From positions 1 through 20,915 of IMG/VR virus record IMGVR_UViG_3300025810_000114: DNA of 20,915 nucleotides; one strand, given 5' to 3'. Made by a program: the position numbers and the translations under genes. Origin of the DNA: a virus. A model generated the notes under the pieces. The model did no database searches. It saw only the letters and a list, made by a program, of their open reading frames with translations, and was not told the origin of the DNA. Below are positions 6,170 through 12,737 of this stretch, one piece after another (position 1 is the stretch's first letter; the number at the start of each line of letters is the position of its first letter).

Positions 6170-7110
6170 GTAAACTTACAGACGATACAAAATTATCATG
6201 TAGTCAATTAGCACCATTTGTTAATGCCCAAGATCCGTATAAAACTAAAAATAGTGTGTTAAGGGGTTGCATAGATGCTATGGCTAAAAATTATAAAAGA
6301 TCCGAGGCACCACAATTTAGTGCTATGCATTGGGGTAATACGTTTGAAAATGAAATATTAAAAGCGTGTGCAAATGTATTAGGTATAAAAGCTGAAATAG
6401 ATATAGAACAAAAAGTTGTACATGACACACTACCATTACAAGGATCTCCTGATGGCATTGGCTTAGGCAATGATATCGTTATCAGGAATGACGCAGAGAA
6501 GGGGATATACTTACCTAATAATAGTGGTATACCTTTAGTCGGTCCAGGTATATTAGAGGCTAAACTTACTAGCGCTAAACCTACTGACGTACCAGCTTTG
6601 TATAGAGGTGTCGTTCAGGCACAAGGTTTAATGATGTGTACTGGCTATAGGTGGTGTGCTATTCCAACATTATATGGAGGAGTGCATTTTAAAATATATA
6701 TTTACGAGCAAGATTTGCAAATGCAAGAACGTATTGCAGATGCTTGTAAAGATTTCCAGGACAGATTAGATACATACAAAAAAGAAGGTGTAGTTGACTG
6801 GTATGATGTAGAAGATCCTTTTGATGGTAGCAATACTTATAAAGAAGATATGGGATTACCTCCTGTAAAATTAGTTGAGTCGGATGCAGAGATTGCAGAA
6901 AAATATTTAGATGCATGTGCTTTAATTAAATCAGGTGAAAAAATTAAAGATGAATGTACTGCATATTTTATGTCTATTATTGGTAATCATTCTACAGCAG
7001 AAGGTGAGGGATACAAAGTAACATGGAAAACTAATCCAGCTAAGAAAGGATATTTTGTACCTAGTAAAGAAGCTAGCAGAGCAAAGTCAATAAAAGTTAA
7101 GGAGATATAA
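6163..7110 (+). CDS. YqaJ/lambda-exonuclease-type PD-(D/E)XK nuclease
   Basis: Of 315 residues from the ATG at 6163 (GGAGG seven bases before; a TTG at 6157 is in frame but too close to that site). The fold of the lambda exonuclease/YqaJ viral recombinase family is visible in order: W57-G-N-T-F-E62-N-E near the first helix, LQGSPDG with D97 as the metal-binding aspartate, ILEAKL with E132 and K134 as the ExK pair, and VVQAQG with Q152 and Q154 in the helix that follows. Such enzymes chew one strand of double-stranded ends to give 3' single strands for annealing or strand invasion. D97 to E132 is wider than usual because of a roughly 25-residue insertion. No partner annealing protein of the Beta/RecT type is seen nearby; the SSB-like protein at 2769-3299 might partly cover the role. 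Family call is firm, substrate is inferred. Confidence 0.85.
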   Translation: MVGKLTDDTKLSCSQLAPFVNAQDPYKTKNSVLRGCIDAMAKNYKRSEAPQFSAMHWGNTFENEILKACANVLGIKAEIDIEQKVVHDTLPLQGSPDGIGLGNDIVIRNDAEKGIYLPNNSGIPLVGPGILEAKLTSAKPTDVPALYRGVVQAQGLMMCTGYRWCAIPTLYGGVHFKIYIYEQDLQMQERIADACKDFQDRLDTYKKEGVVDWYDVEDPFDGSNTYKEDMGLPPVKLVESDAEIAEKYLDACALIKSGEKIKDECTAYFMSIIGNHSTAEGEGYKVTWKTNPAKKGYFVPSKEASRAKSIKVKEI

Positions 7111-7111
7111 T

Positions 7112-7282
7112 ATGGGTCATTTTGATGATGCATGGAAAACAAGTGTCAATAAAGATAAGTGTTTTTATTGTGGAGGTAAACCAGAGATCCATGAAGATGA
7201 TAGACACTATTGTGGAAGATGTTACCGAAATTATATTATGGAGCCAGATGAAAAAAATGATTATGGAAAGGACAAGATATGA
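7112..7282 (+). CDS. Short zinc-ribbon protein (56 residues)
   Basis: A small gene with a near-ideal ribosome site (AAGGAGATATAAT before ATG 7112). It has two CxxC knuckles: C17-F-Y-C20-GG and C34-G-R-C37, 13 residues apart with a histidine (H27) and further charged residues between. This is a four-cysteine zinc ribbon, and little else fits in 56 residues. The C terminus is acidic then basic. The stop overlaps the next start as ATGA, linking it to the LexA-like gene. Zinc ribbons of this size in phages often contact nucleic acid or host RNA polymerase; no specific target can be read here. Codon pattern and ribosome site make it a convincing gene. Confidence 0.8.
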   Translation: MGHFDDAWKTSVNKDKCFYCGGKPEIHEDDRHYCGRCYRNYIMEPDEKNDYGKDKI

Positions 7283-7539
7283 GTGAAGTAAAATTACCTA
7301 TGTCTTTTTTTACACCGAAACAAAAAAAGGTATGGGACTATATTAAAAGTTATCATAAAGATAATTCTTATCCACCTACCTACGAAGAAATTAGAGTACA
7401 CATGAAATATAAATATGTAGGACAAGTATCAGCAATGATCCAAAAGTTAAAAGAAAAAGGTTATGTTGATAATACTCCTGGAGTAGCAAGATCTCTATAT
7501 GCTAAGGATGTAGACTCTATTGTAGTACGATTGAAATAA
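7279..7539 (+). CDS. LexA N-terminal-type helix-turn-helix protein lacking the protease domain
   Basis: 86 residues that follow the LexA DNA-binding domain closely: TPKQKKVWDYIKSY (about 12-25), SYPPTYEEI (30-38), a recognition helix region around GQVSAMIQKLKEKGYV (48-63), and NTPGVARSL (65-73), which corresponds to the PGxSR segment at the end of the LexA domain. The Ser-Lys autoprotease half is absent, so RecA-stimulated self-cleavage should not occur. It could compete for host or phage SOS boxes as an uncleavable, possibly monomer-weak repressor, or regulate this operon. LexA dimerises mainly through the missing half, so its binding mode is uncertain. An AAAGGA site precedes the ATG. It is the last gene of the rightward operon. 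Confidence 0.8.
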   Translation: MSEVKLPMSFFTPKQKKVWDYIKSYHKDNSYPPTYEEIRVHMKYKYVGQVSAMIQKLKEKGYVDNTPGVARSLYAKDVDSIVVRLK

Positions 7540-7549
7540 TTTTGAAGGT

Positions 7550-7585
7550 ACAATCATAAGCAGTAAAACTTTAATGCTATTGTAT
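7550..7585 (+). terminator. Possible stem-loop after the rightward operon
   Basis: Eleven bases after the LexA-like gene, TACAAT and AGCA can pair with TGCT and ATTGTA further on, giving about ten pairs with a 4-base bulge and a 12-base loop. No T-run follows directly, so it is not a classical rho-independent terminator. It may be a 3' RNA structure, or chance. Confidence 0.25.
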
Positions 7586-7602
7586 GGTCATTTAAACGAC
7601 TC

Positions 7603-7626
7603 GAAAAATCCCTGTTTTCTGGGATT
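7603..7626 (-). terminator. Rho-independent-type terminator of the late leftward operon
   Basis: On the minus strand, AATCCC pairs with GGGATT across an 8-base loop (7607-7626), and the right arm runs into TTTTT followed by CG. The left arm overlaps the stop codon of the holin gene, which ends the late block. The stem is only six pairs. The convergent position, between a rightward and a leftward operon, is where terminators are expected. Confidence 0.6.
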
Positions 7627-8035
7627 ACTTCTTTAAGTTGTCCCTAGCTATTCCTTTTGACTTCTCGTAGGATCTCATGGCTCCGAGTCCTAGGAGGCTC
7701 ATAACTAACGTGACGAGTCCTTCTAATTCTAAACTTGGAGGAGTAATACTAGGATTAAACATTACAGCGAACCAAGTTAAAATTGGACCTATAAAAAACT
7801 GCCATAATAATCCTAGACAAGCCACCCACATTATTGCTGGACGTGCGCCTGATACAAATAAGCTAGGATGTTTTGCTTGTTCTTTATTAATATCTAGTTG
7901 TCCTTTTGCTAATTCTGTAGCATGTTTTTCTGCCATAGCACTTAACTCAAAAGCAAGCTTTTCAGTTTGATCTTTGTCTTTTATAAACTTACCTATAAGT
8001 TTTGTTGCTGGTCCTATTAATGCTGTTAATGCCAT
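7625..8035 (-). CDS. Holin, GTA-type 3-TM family
   Basis: A 136-residue membrane protein that should open the inner membrane at lysis. A charged amphipathic N-terminal half ends in GARPAIMWVACLGLLWQFFIGPILTWFAVMF (hydrophobic from about residues 65 to 92, split by a proline), then PP-S-LELEGLVTLVMSLLGLGAMRSYEKSKG (about 98-128). The R-P at the membrane entry, the paired prolines, and the LLGLGAMRSYEK-type ending match the 3-TM holins of alphaproteobacterial gene-transfer agents and their phage relatives. GGAG precedes the ATG by seven bases. It is the last gene of the late block, two bases after the upstream stop. No endolysin lies beside it, which is unusual for a lysis cassette; the cell-wall enzyme must be elsewhere or belong to the virion. 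Confidence 0.8.
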   Translation of the reverse strand: MALTALIGPATKLIGKFIKDKDQTEKLAFELSAMAEKHATELAKGQLDINKEQAKHPSLFVSGARPAIMWVACLGLLWQFFIGPILTWFAVMFNPSITPPSLELEGLVTLVMSLLGLGAMRSYEKSKGIARDNLKK

Positions 8036-8037
8036 AT

Positions 8038-8691
8038 TTACTCCTTTTCTGTTTGCCAGTTATTAAGTTGATTTTTATATTCCAGGTATAATTCTGTATC
8101 GGCATAAGAACGTCCTTCTTGTATGCATACCATAAAATATTTTGGGCTATATACCAGGCACGTTCCATCATCATATTCCATGTCATGCGCAAAAGTAGGA
8201 CTGCTTACCGATACAAAGAATTTAAAAGTTATACCTACAGCTACACCTATAAAAGCAACACTTATTACAGTAATTAATCCATATTTAATATACTCTGCTA
8301 TTTCTTGCTGCTTTTTTAATTTTTTTGCTTTAGCTTCTTTTATCGCTTGTTTTTTTGCATCAATACGTTTCTTACGTTCTTGTAATATAAACTCCCAAGT
8401 TCCTGGTCCAAAGCGTAGGTTCACTAGATTTCTTAGTTCATTCATTTGCTCACGAGCTAATTTAGCGTCAATCACTTCTCTAGCCACATTTTCTGTTGCA
8501 AAATGATCTACATTTTTTGAATCTCTAGCTTTAATAGCTTGTTGCTCACCCATCATAGCTTTATCAATATGTCCTATGATGTCACCTATATCATTGCAAG
8601 TTGATATTTGTTGCTTTACAAAGTCTACACTTTGTTTTACTAATTTAATTCCTGAAAGTACAGCTGCTCCAGCACTAACTGGATCAACCAT
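8038..8691 (-). CDS. Membrane protein with cytoplasmic coiled coil, lysis-cassette neighbour (217 residues)
   Basis: It begins MVDPVSAGAAVLSGIKLVKQ, a start shared in style with proteins I recall from marine myo- and podophages that lie near the tail or lysis genes. Residues about 45-135 are helical and strongly charged, ending in a lysine-rich stretch (KKQAIKEAKAKKLKKQQ). One membrane helix follows at about 137-161 (YGLITVISVAFIGVAVGITF). The last 55 residues, with two cysteines (C178, C189), would then be outside the inner membrane. This topology could suit a spanin-like or virion-anchoring role, but no lipobox is seen. The start overlaps the upstream gene by eight bases; its ribosome site is weak (GAG), so it is probably coupled. 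Confidence 0.7.
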   Translation of the reverse strand: MVDPVSAGAAVLSGIKLVKQSVDFVKQQISTCNDIGDIIGHIDKAMMGEQQAIKARDSKNVDHFATENVAREVIDAKLAREQMNELRNLVNLRFGPGTWEFILQERKKRIDAKKQAIKEAKAKKLKKQQEIAEYIKYGLITVISVAFIGVAVGITFKFFVSVSSPTFAHDMEYDDGTCLVYSPKYFMVCIQEGRSYADTELYLEYKNQLNNWQTEKE

Positions 8692-8920
8692 TTTGTTTCT
8701 CGATAAACCTATCTAGCTTTGTTTCGATACGTATAATTAATTCTTTTATTTCTCTAGTTTCATTATGCAATTCTTTTTTAGTAGCATAGTCTTCTCTTGT
8801 TCTGTTTAATAAAATTTGTAAACGTTTAACCTCTGCAAACATTTTACCAAACGCCCACCCAAAACCAGATGCAATAATAGTTAGTAGAAAATTCCAAACT
8901 ATAAAAGGGTCAATAGTCAC
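8684..8920 (-). CDS. Small N-anchored coiled-coil membrane protein (possible inner-membrane spanin or XhlA-like)
   Basis: 78 residues with a GTG start at 8920. A single N-terminal hydrophobic segment (FIVWNFLLTIIASGFGWAFG, about 6-25) is followed by about 50 residues of heptad-like charged helix (EVKRLQILLNRTREDYATKKELHNETREIKELIIRIETKLDRF in character). N-terminal anchor plus coiled coil is the topology of Rz-type i-spanins, and such proteins commonly sit beside holins. No outer-membrane lipoprotein partner is visible in an alternative frame here. The GTG shares a base with the stop of a 31-codon ORF (TAGTG), and its own ribosome site is poor, which suggests coupling to that peptide. Confidence 0.7.
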   Translation of the reverse strand: MTIDPFIVWNFLLTIIASGFGWAFGKMFAEVKRLQILLNRTREDYATKKELHNETREIKELIIRIETKLDRFIEKQNG

Positions 8921-9015
8921 TAAAATGCTCTTATCTTTGGAGCTTTACCTTTTTTACGTTTCTTTTTAAACATAGATTTTATTTTATCTAAGATAATCTT
9001 TAACTGTGCTTTCAC
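8920..9015 (-). CDS. Short, very basic peptide (31 residues), coupled to the next gene
   Basis: GTG at 9015 follows a GGTGG ribosome-like site and opens a frame of 31 codons ending TAG, which overlaps the GTG of the next gene as TAGTG. Thirteen of 31 residues are lysine or arginine, concentrated in FKKKRKKGKAPKIR after an amphipathic QLKIILDKIKSMF. The frame fills an otherwise empty gap between the 212- and 78-residue genes. An internal ATG gives a 17-residue version. It could be a membrane-active or nucleic-acid-binding peptide, or exist just to couple translation. The TAGTG join, used elsewhere in this genome, is the best argument that it is real. Confidence 0.45.
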   Translation of the reverse strand: MKAQLKIILDKIKSMFKKKRKKGKAPKIRAF

Positions 9016-9622
9016 TTGTCCACCTGTTAATTCTGTTTACCTCAGTAACCTCACCCTCACTATTTACAGTATCTGCATACAATGCTTTGAATGCTGTCAT
9101 ATCACTTGCATTATCTATAGCAGTTTCTATATCACTACAATCTTTTCTTATAGCTGCAACGTATGTTTTTACTGCATCAGGTATAGCTTTGCTACTATCA
9201 TAAATACTACGTTCTACTAACCAATTAAATCGTTTTATAAAACCATTAGCTTGTTCTTTAGCTTTATTTTTAGCTAGTGTTTTTAAACCATAATTGATTA
9301 CTTGGTTTCCATCTGCATCAGTAATGTTATTACCATCTTCATCAACAGCATTAGCATCTGCTAACGCTTTATCCGTTGTGGTATAAGAGGTCGTTACTTT
9401 GTTATTACCACTATCAAAAGCATAAGTAGGACTAGAAGTTATTTCAAAAAGATCATCACCTTTTGTTCCTGGTTCTACAGTATAAATACCTATTGCATTT
9501 AAATCTGCCCAAGACCAAGCTGTAAATATTCTTCGAGAATGTCTTACATCATTTATTGTTATATTGCGTGGAAATCTTATAATCTCCTCTATTTCGTTAT
9601 CACTATTTATTAAAGCCCACAT
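8984..9622 (-). CDS. Tail-fibre assembly / DUF4376-like phage protein
   Basis: 212 residues. The opening MWALINSDNEIEEIIRFPR and the following I-YTV-EPG strand pattern resemble the N terminus of tail-fibre assembly or attachment proteins, which often start with a short statement of host-range fibre contact. Residues about 55-105 are beta-rich and contain NAVDEDGNNITDADGN, a calcium-loop-like acidic turn. The last 90 residues are helical, with FNWLVERSIYDSSKAIPDAVKTY resembling the DUF4376-type C-terminal helix pair. It follows the fibre genes directly, which supports an assembly or fibre-tip role. The ribosome site is AAGGAGATA before ATG 9622. Family assignment is by pattern, not certain. 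Confidence 0.6.
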   Translation of the reverse strand: MWALINSDNEIEEIIRFPRNITINDVRHSRRIFTAWSWADLNAIGIYTVEPGTKGDDLFEITSSPTYAFDSGNNKVTTSYTTTDKALADANAVDEDGNNITDADGNQVINYGLKTLAKNKAKEQANGFIKRFNWLVERSIYDSSKAIPDAVKTYVAAIRKDCSDIETAIDNASDMTAFKALYADTVNSEGEVTEVNRINRWTSESTVKDYLR

Positions 9623-9650
9623 TTTTTTTATCTCCTTGTTATATTAATCA

Positions 9651-11312
9651 TCAGAAAGCGTTTGAGTACGTGGCACTTTGATCCCCCCAAGCTCCAAATA
9701 TAAAATTACCACCACTTCCATTTAAACCACCACCAGAAGTCCTGATTTTTAGTCCATTTGAAAGTACATCAAAATTATTAGTAGAACCAATACCTGATTC
9801 AGATGAGTTTGTGTCCCAATTAAGTAATGTAGTTACTGGGTTGCTTGTATCTCTTGCTGTATCTAAAACATACCAACTAGCTGAACTATCAATTCTTTTT
9901 ATAAATAACATTCTAGGTCTAAATCCTGTGTAAATAAATGGTCCATCTGTATTACCATTTCCAACATAGGTTCCAAACTTTTGAAAACCTTTAACATCAT
10001 GCCAACAATAAGATATTCCTGCTCCACTGCCTGCATAAGAAGCACCTAAACTAAAAACAGAAGAAGTAGGAGCTGTGCTATTATAAATTGATGAAGTAAA
10101 TTGACCAGAAGTTGTAAAATATAAAACTTTTCCTGAATCAAGTCCAGAATGATACATTGCCCAATTAGCTACACCTGTTAATTTAGATATTATAAATGTT
10201 GGAGCTTCAGATAGACCATGACCAAAAGTTGAATTAGGTGTATATTGAGGCCATTCAACTATACTAAATCCAGCTTTTGTGTTTGCTTGTACTGTAGTAG
10301 TTGTAGCACCATCTGAATTACTAGCTGTTGTTCCTCCATTAGCTCTCCAACACCAAACTACAAAAGGTTTACCACTTTCATTTTGAGATGAAGCATTAGT
10401 TGCAAAACTCCAACCATCACTATCAAATTGTGACCAATATGTTGAATAATCTGATTCTGCACTTGTTTGTTCAGAACGTAATACATTAGCACCTCTATTA
10501 GAATCATACATATATGAAACAGTAGTACCAGTTCTACTATGACCCCAAATAAAATCTGGTTTGAAACCAACTCCACTTATACTTCTATTATTACTTGCAT
10601 CTCCAGTATAAAGAACTGTATTAAATTGTTTACTAGGATAATCAGTATCAGTTTCTGCTGGATCTATATCTGATGATATAGGTAAGTTTGCTGAACACAT
10701 TGCTAAAAAACCAGAAGGAGGTGTATAGTAAAAATCTCCAAATCCATTTTCATCTGTGTTACCTTGAGCTGTTTTTTGACCACAAAAAGTACTATCTTGA
10801 CCTGTATTTAAAGTAGCTACTTGTGTATTCATATAAACATAAGGATAATAAGTAGAACCATCATTTGCACTAGACCAACTAAATGAACCTTGACTACTGT
10901 TATTAATAAAAAATTCCATAGTAGAATTTGTAAAATCCATAGCTACTGCTAGTATAGCTCCACCACTTGCGAAAGAAGAACCATAAGAAGTTGATGTTGA
11001 ATTAGTTTGTGGAGCAGTAGAAACTAATTTATTTCCACCCTCTCTCATTCCTATTATTGCTTTACCAGAAGTAACATTATTTAAATCAGCATTATCAATA
11101 CATACACCAAAATGCAATGAGCCAGGAATACTTGCGGCATAAACTTCATAATAGAATTTACCATCACCTAATTTAAAACCAACATCTAATTGAGCTGCAT
11201 TACCTGTTGTTGAGCCAAGTTGTTGATTAGCATTGTCAATATTTGAATCTGCATAAGAAGATGCTCTACGCTTCAAAGGATTAAATCTTGCAAAATTTCC
11301 ACTACTTGGCAT
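9651..11312 (-). CDS. SPRY-domain tail fibre / host-recognition protein with DUF7483-like repeats
   Basis: 553 residues. The N-terminal 190 residues resemble a SPRY/B30.2 lectin-like fold: FNPLKRR, then DGKFYYEVYAASIPGSLHFGV, AVAMDFTNSTMEFFINN and PYVYMN, in the usual order. Two repeats follow. The first (about 235-335) has GVGFKPDFIWGHSR, FDSDGWSF and FVVWCWRANGG. The second (about 345-550) has GHGLSEAPTFIISK, ISYCWHDVKGFQKFGTYVGN, GFRPRMLFIKR and FIFGAWGD. Such modules are common at the distal ends of marine phage fibres and probably bind cell-surface glycans. Composition is rich in S, T, N and G. It starts 17 bases after the LamG-type gene with its own TAGGAG site; the pair may be the two halves of one ancestral protein. 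Confidence 0.75.
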   Translation of the reverse strand: MPSSGNFARFNPLKRRASSYADSNIDNANQQLGSTTGNAAQLDVGFKLGDGKFYYEVYAASIPGSLHFGVCIDNADLNNVTSGKAIIGMREGGNKLVSTAPQTNSTSTSYGSSFASGGAILAVAMDFTNSTMEFFINNSSQGSFSWSSANDGSTYYPYVYMNTQVATLNTGQDSTFCGQKTAQGNTDENGFGDFYYTPPSGFLAMCSANLPISSDIDPAETDTDYPSKQFNTVLYTGDASNNRSISGVGFKPDFIWGHSRTGTTVSYMYDSNRGANVLRSEQTSAESDYSTYWSQFDSDGWSFATNASSQNESGKPFVVWCWRANGGTTASNSDGATTTTVQANTKAGFSIVEWPQYTPNSTFGHGLSEAPTFIISKLTGVANWAMYHSGLDSGKVLYFTTSGQFTSSIYNSTAPTSSVFSLGASYAGSGAGISYCWHDVKGFQKFGTYVGNGNTDGPFIYTGFRPRMLFIKRIDSSASWYVLDTARDTSNPVTTLLNWDTNSSESGIGSTNNFDVLSNGLKIRTSGGGLNGSGGNFIFGAWGDQSATYSNAF

Positions 11313-11329
11313 TTAATTAACTCCTATCA

Positions 11330-12133
11330 TTACGAACCGAAGGTGGGTGAATCTATAAGCTGGTTATCTGCACTTAAACCACTTGTTGTAAAATCGTTGT
11401 TGTTACCAGAACTATCATCTCCAAGTGCAGAAGCATTTTGATACTTTAGGTAAAATCCATTAGTGCCATAATTACCAGTAGTGTTATGATAATCAACTGG
11501 TGTCCAAATATTATTTTTTGTTGTTCCAAAATAACTAGCATCATAAGAATAACCATCTGCTAAAATAGTTTCTGCCATTAATCCATCAAATCTATTTGAT
11601 CCACTATTTCCATACCAACCAACAAAATTAGGATTACCAGAAGTGTTAAAAAAAGTATCATAATTTTGTGATGGTTGAGTATTTGTGCTATTATCTGTGT
11701 TATCATTTAAAGTGCCATTTACATAAAGCCTAACTCTATTATTAGCAGTTGATTGTGTTGTATCTACTCTTATAACAATATTATACCAACCTGTAGAGTC
11801 ACGATACCTTGCATTAGTTTGCACATTTATTGGGAAACTACCAGTATACTGATAAAGTTGTAGTTTACCAGAATGAGTTCCTCCATTACCAAATTTCATT
11901 GCTGCTTCAGTAGAAGAATTAGCATAAACACCAAAAAAGGCATCATTATCATCTCTTGACCTTTTCAACCACGTGCTGAAAGTAAATGTTCTTCTGTTGC
12001 CTGTACTACTAGGTGTTCTAGTCATGTGAGTTGATTCTTCACGACTAAATCTACAGCTTTGTTCTATTTGATAGTCATAAAAAGCACTACCACTACTTCC
12101 AGGATTTTGAAAAAATTTACCTTGTACTGGCAT
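11330..12133 (-). CDS. LamG/concanavalin-like lectin-domain fibre protein
   Basis: 267 residues. From about 35 to 215 it follows a LamG/ConA jelly-roll: RRTFTFSTWLKRS, AAMKFGNGG, GWYNIVIRVDTTQ, NRVRLYVNGTLND, and FDGLMAETILADG, which is the classic closing strand pattern. The last 40 residues (GLSADNQLIDSPTFGS ending) look like a linker to a following SPRY domain. That domain is found in the next gene, so this may be the front half of a split fibre. Role: binding a surface polysaccharide, inferred from the domain and the position beside the tail fibre. Ribosome site AGGAG nine bases before the ATG. It ends in a double stop, TAATGA. Confidence 0.75.
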   Translation of the reverse strand: MPVQGKFFQNPGSSGSAFYDYQIEQSCRFSREESTHMTRTPSSTGNRRTFTFSTWLKRSRDDNDAFFGVYANSSTEAAMKFGNGGTHSGKLQLYQYTGSFPINVQTNARYRDSTGWYNIVIRVDTTQSTANNRVRLYVNGTLNDNTDNSTNTQPSQNYDTFFNTSGNPNFVGWYGNSGSNRFDGLMAETILADGYSYDASYFGTTKNNIWTPVDYHNTTGNYGTNGFYLKYQNASALGDDSSGNNNDFTTSGLSADNQLIDSPTFGS

Positions 12134-12145
12134 TAATTATATCTC

Positions 12146-12727
12146 CTATGCAAATGCAAGTTGTGGCGCTCCTAGTTGAATTGATCCAGAAGCCTTAACA
12201 AAATAAGGTATAACATCAACTGCACTCGCAGCAGTCGATATAGTTAAACCAGCTCCACCAGCAGTTTCATAATCTGTGCCTAATGATAATGTTCTGCTTC
12301 CTGTACCATCTTGAATAAATACTATGATACCAGATTGTCCTACTGATTCTGTACTAGGATTAGCTAGTGTTACATTACCTGTAGCTGTTAAAACAAAGTT
12401 TTGATAAGTATCAAAATCAAGTGTAACACTGCCTGTTTGTGATCCAGCAGTTTGTGTGCTACCTCTTTGTGCTTTTGTAAATGTATTGTTTTCATCTTTC
12501 TTTACTGTATCAGCATCAAATGCTTGTACATCACTACCTATTGCAACACCTAATGCTGTTCTAGCGGCACTTGCACTTGTTGATCCTGTACCACCTTTTG
12601 CTACTGTTATTGTTGGTAAACTTGATATACCTATACCATCTGTTACTGCCAGTGTGTGTCCAGTAGGTATAGTTACTGTTGTTCCACTTGCTCCTTGTAT
12701 TTTATCTACTGCTATTGTACTCGCCAT
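12146..12727 (-). CDS. Tail-fibre-associated structural protein
   Basis: 193 residues, low in charge and rich in G, S, T, A and V. The N terminus contains DKIQGASGTTVTIPTGHTLAVTDG and later VAKGGTGSTSASAARTALGVAIGSDVQAFD, a stretch seen at the joint of many phage tail fibres. The rest is beta-rich (GSVTLDFDTYQNFVL, NVTLANPST, GIIVFIQDGTGSRTLSLG), compatible with a trimeric beta-helix or knob. No catalytic motif. The ATG has AGGAG nine bases before it. It sits between the T7-type fibre and the lectin proteins, so it may extend or cap the fibre. Confidence 0.7.
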   Translation of the reverse strand: MASTIAVDKIQGASGTTVTIPTGHTLAVTDGIGISSLPTITVAKGGTGSTSASAARTALGVAIGSDVQAFDADTVKKDENNTFTKAQRGSTQTAGSQTGSVTLDFDTYQNFVLTATGNVTLANPSTESVGQSGIIVFIQDGTGSRTLSLGTDYETAGGAGLTISTAASAVDVIPYFVKASGSIQLGAPQLAFA

Positions 12728-12737
12728 TTATTATCTC

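Noticed and set aside
8123-8506. 127-codon plus-strand frame with hydrophobic and cysteine-rich stretches
   Set aside because: Antisense to the 217-residue membrane protein, which fits the operon, spacing and domain pattern.
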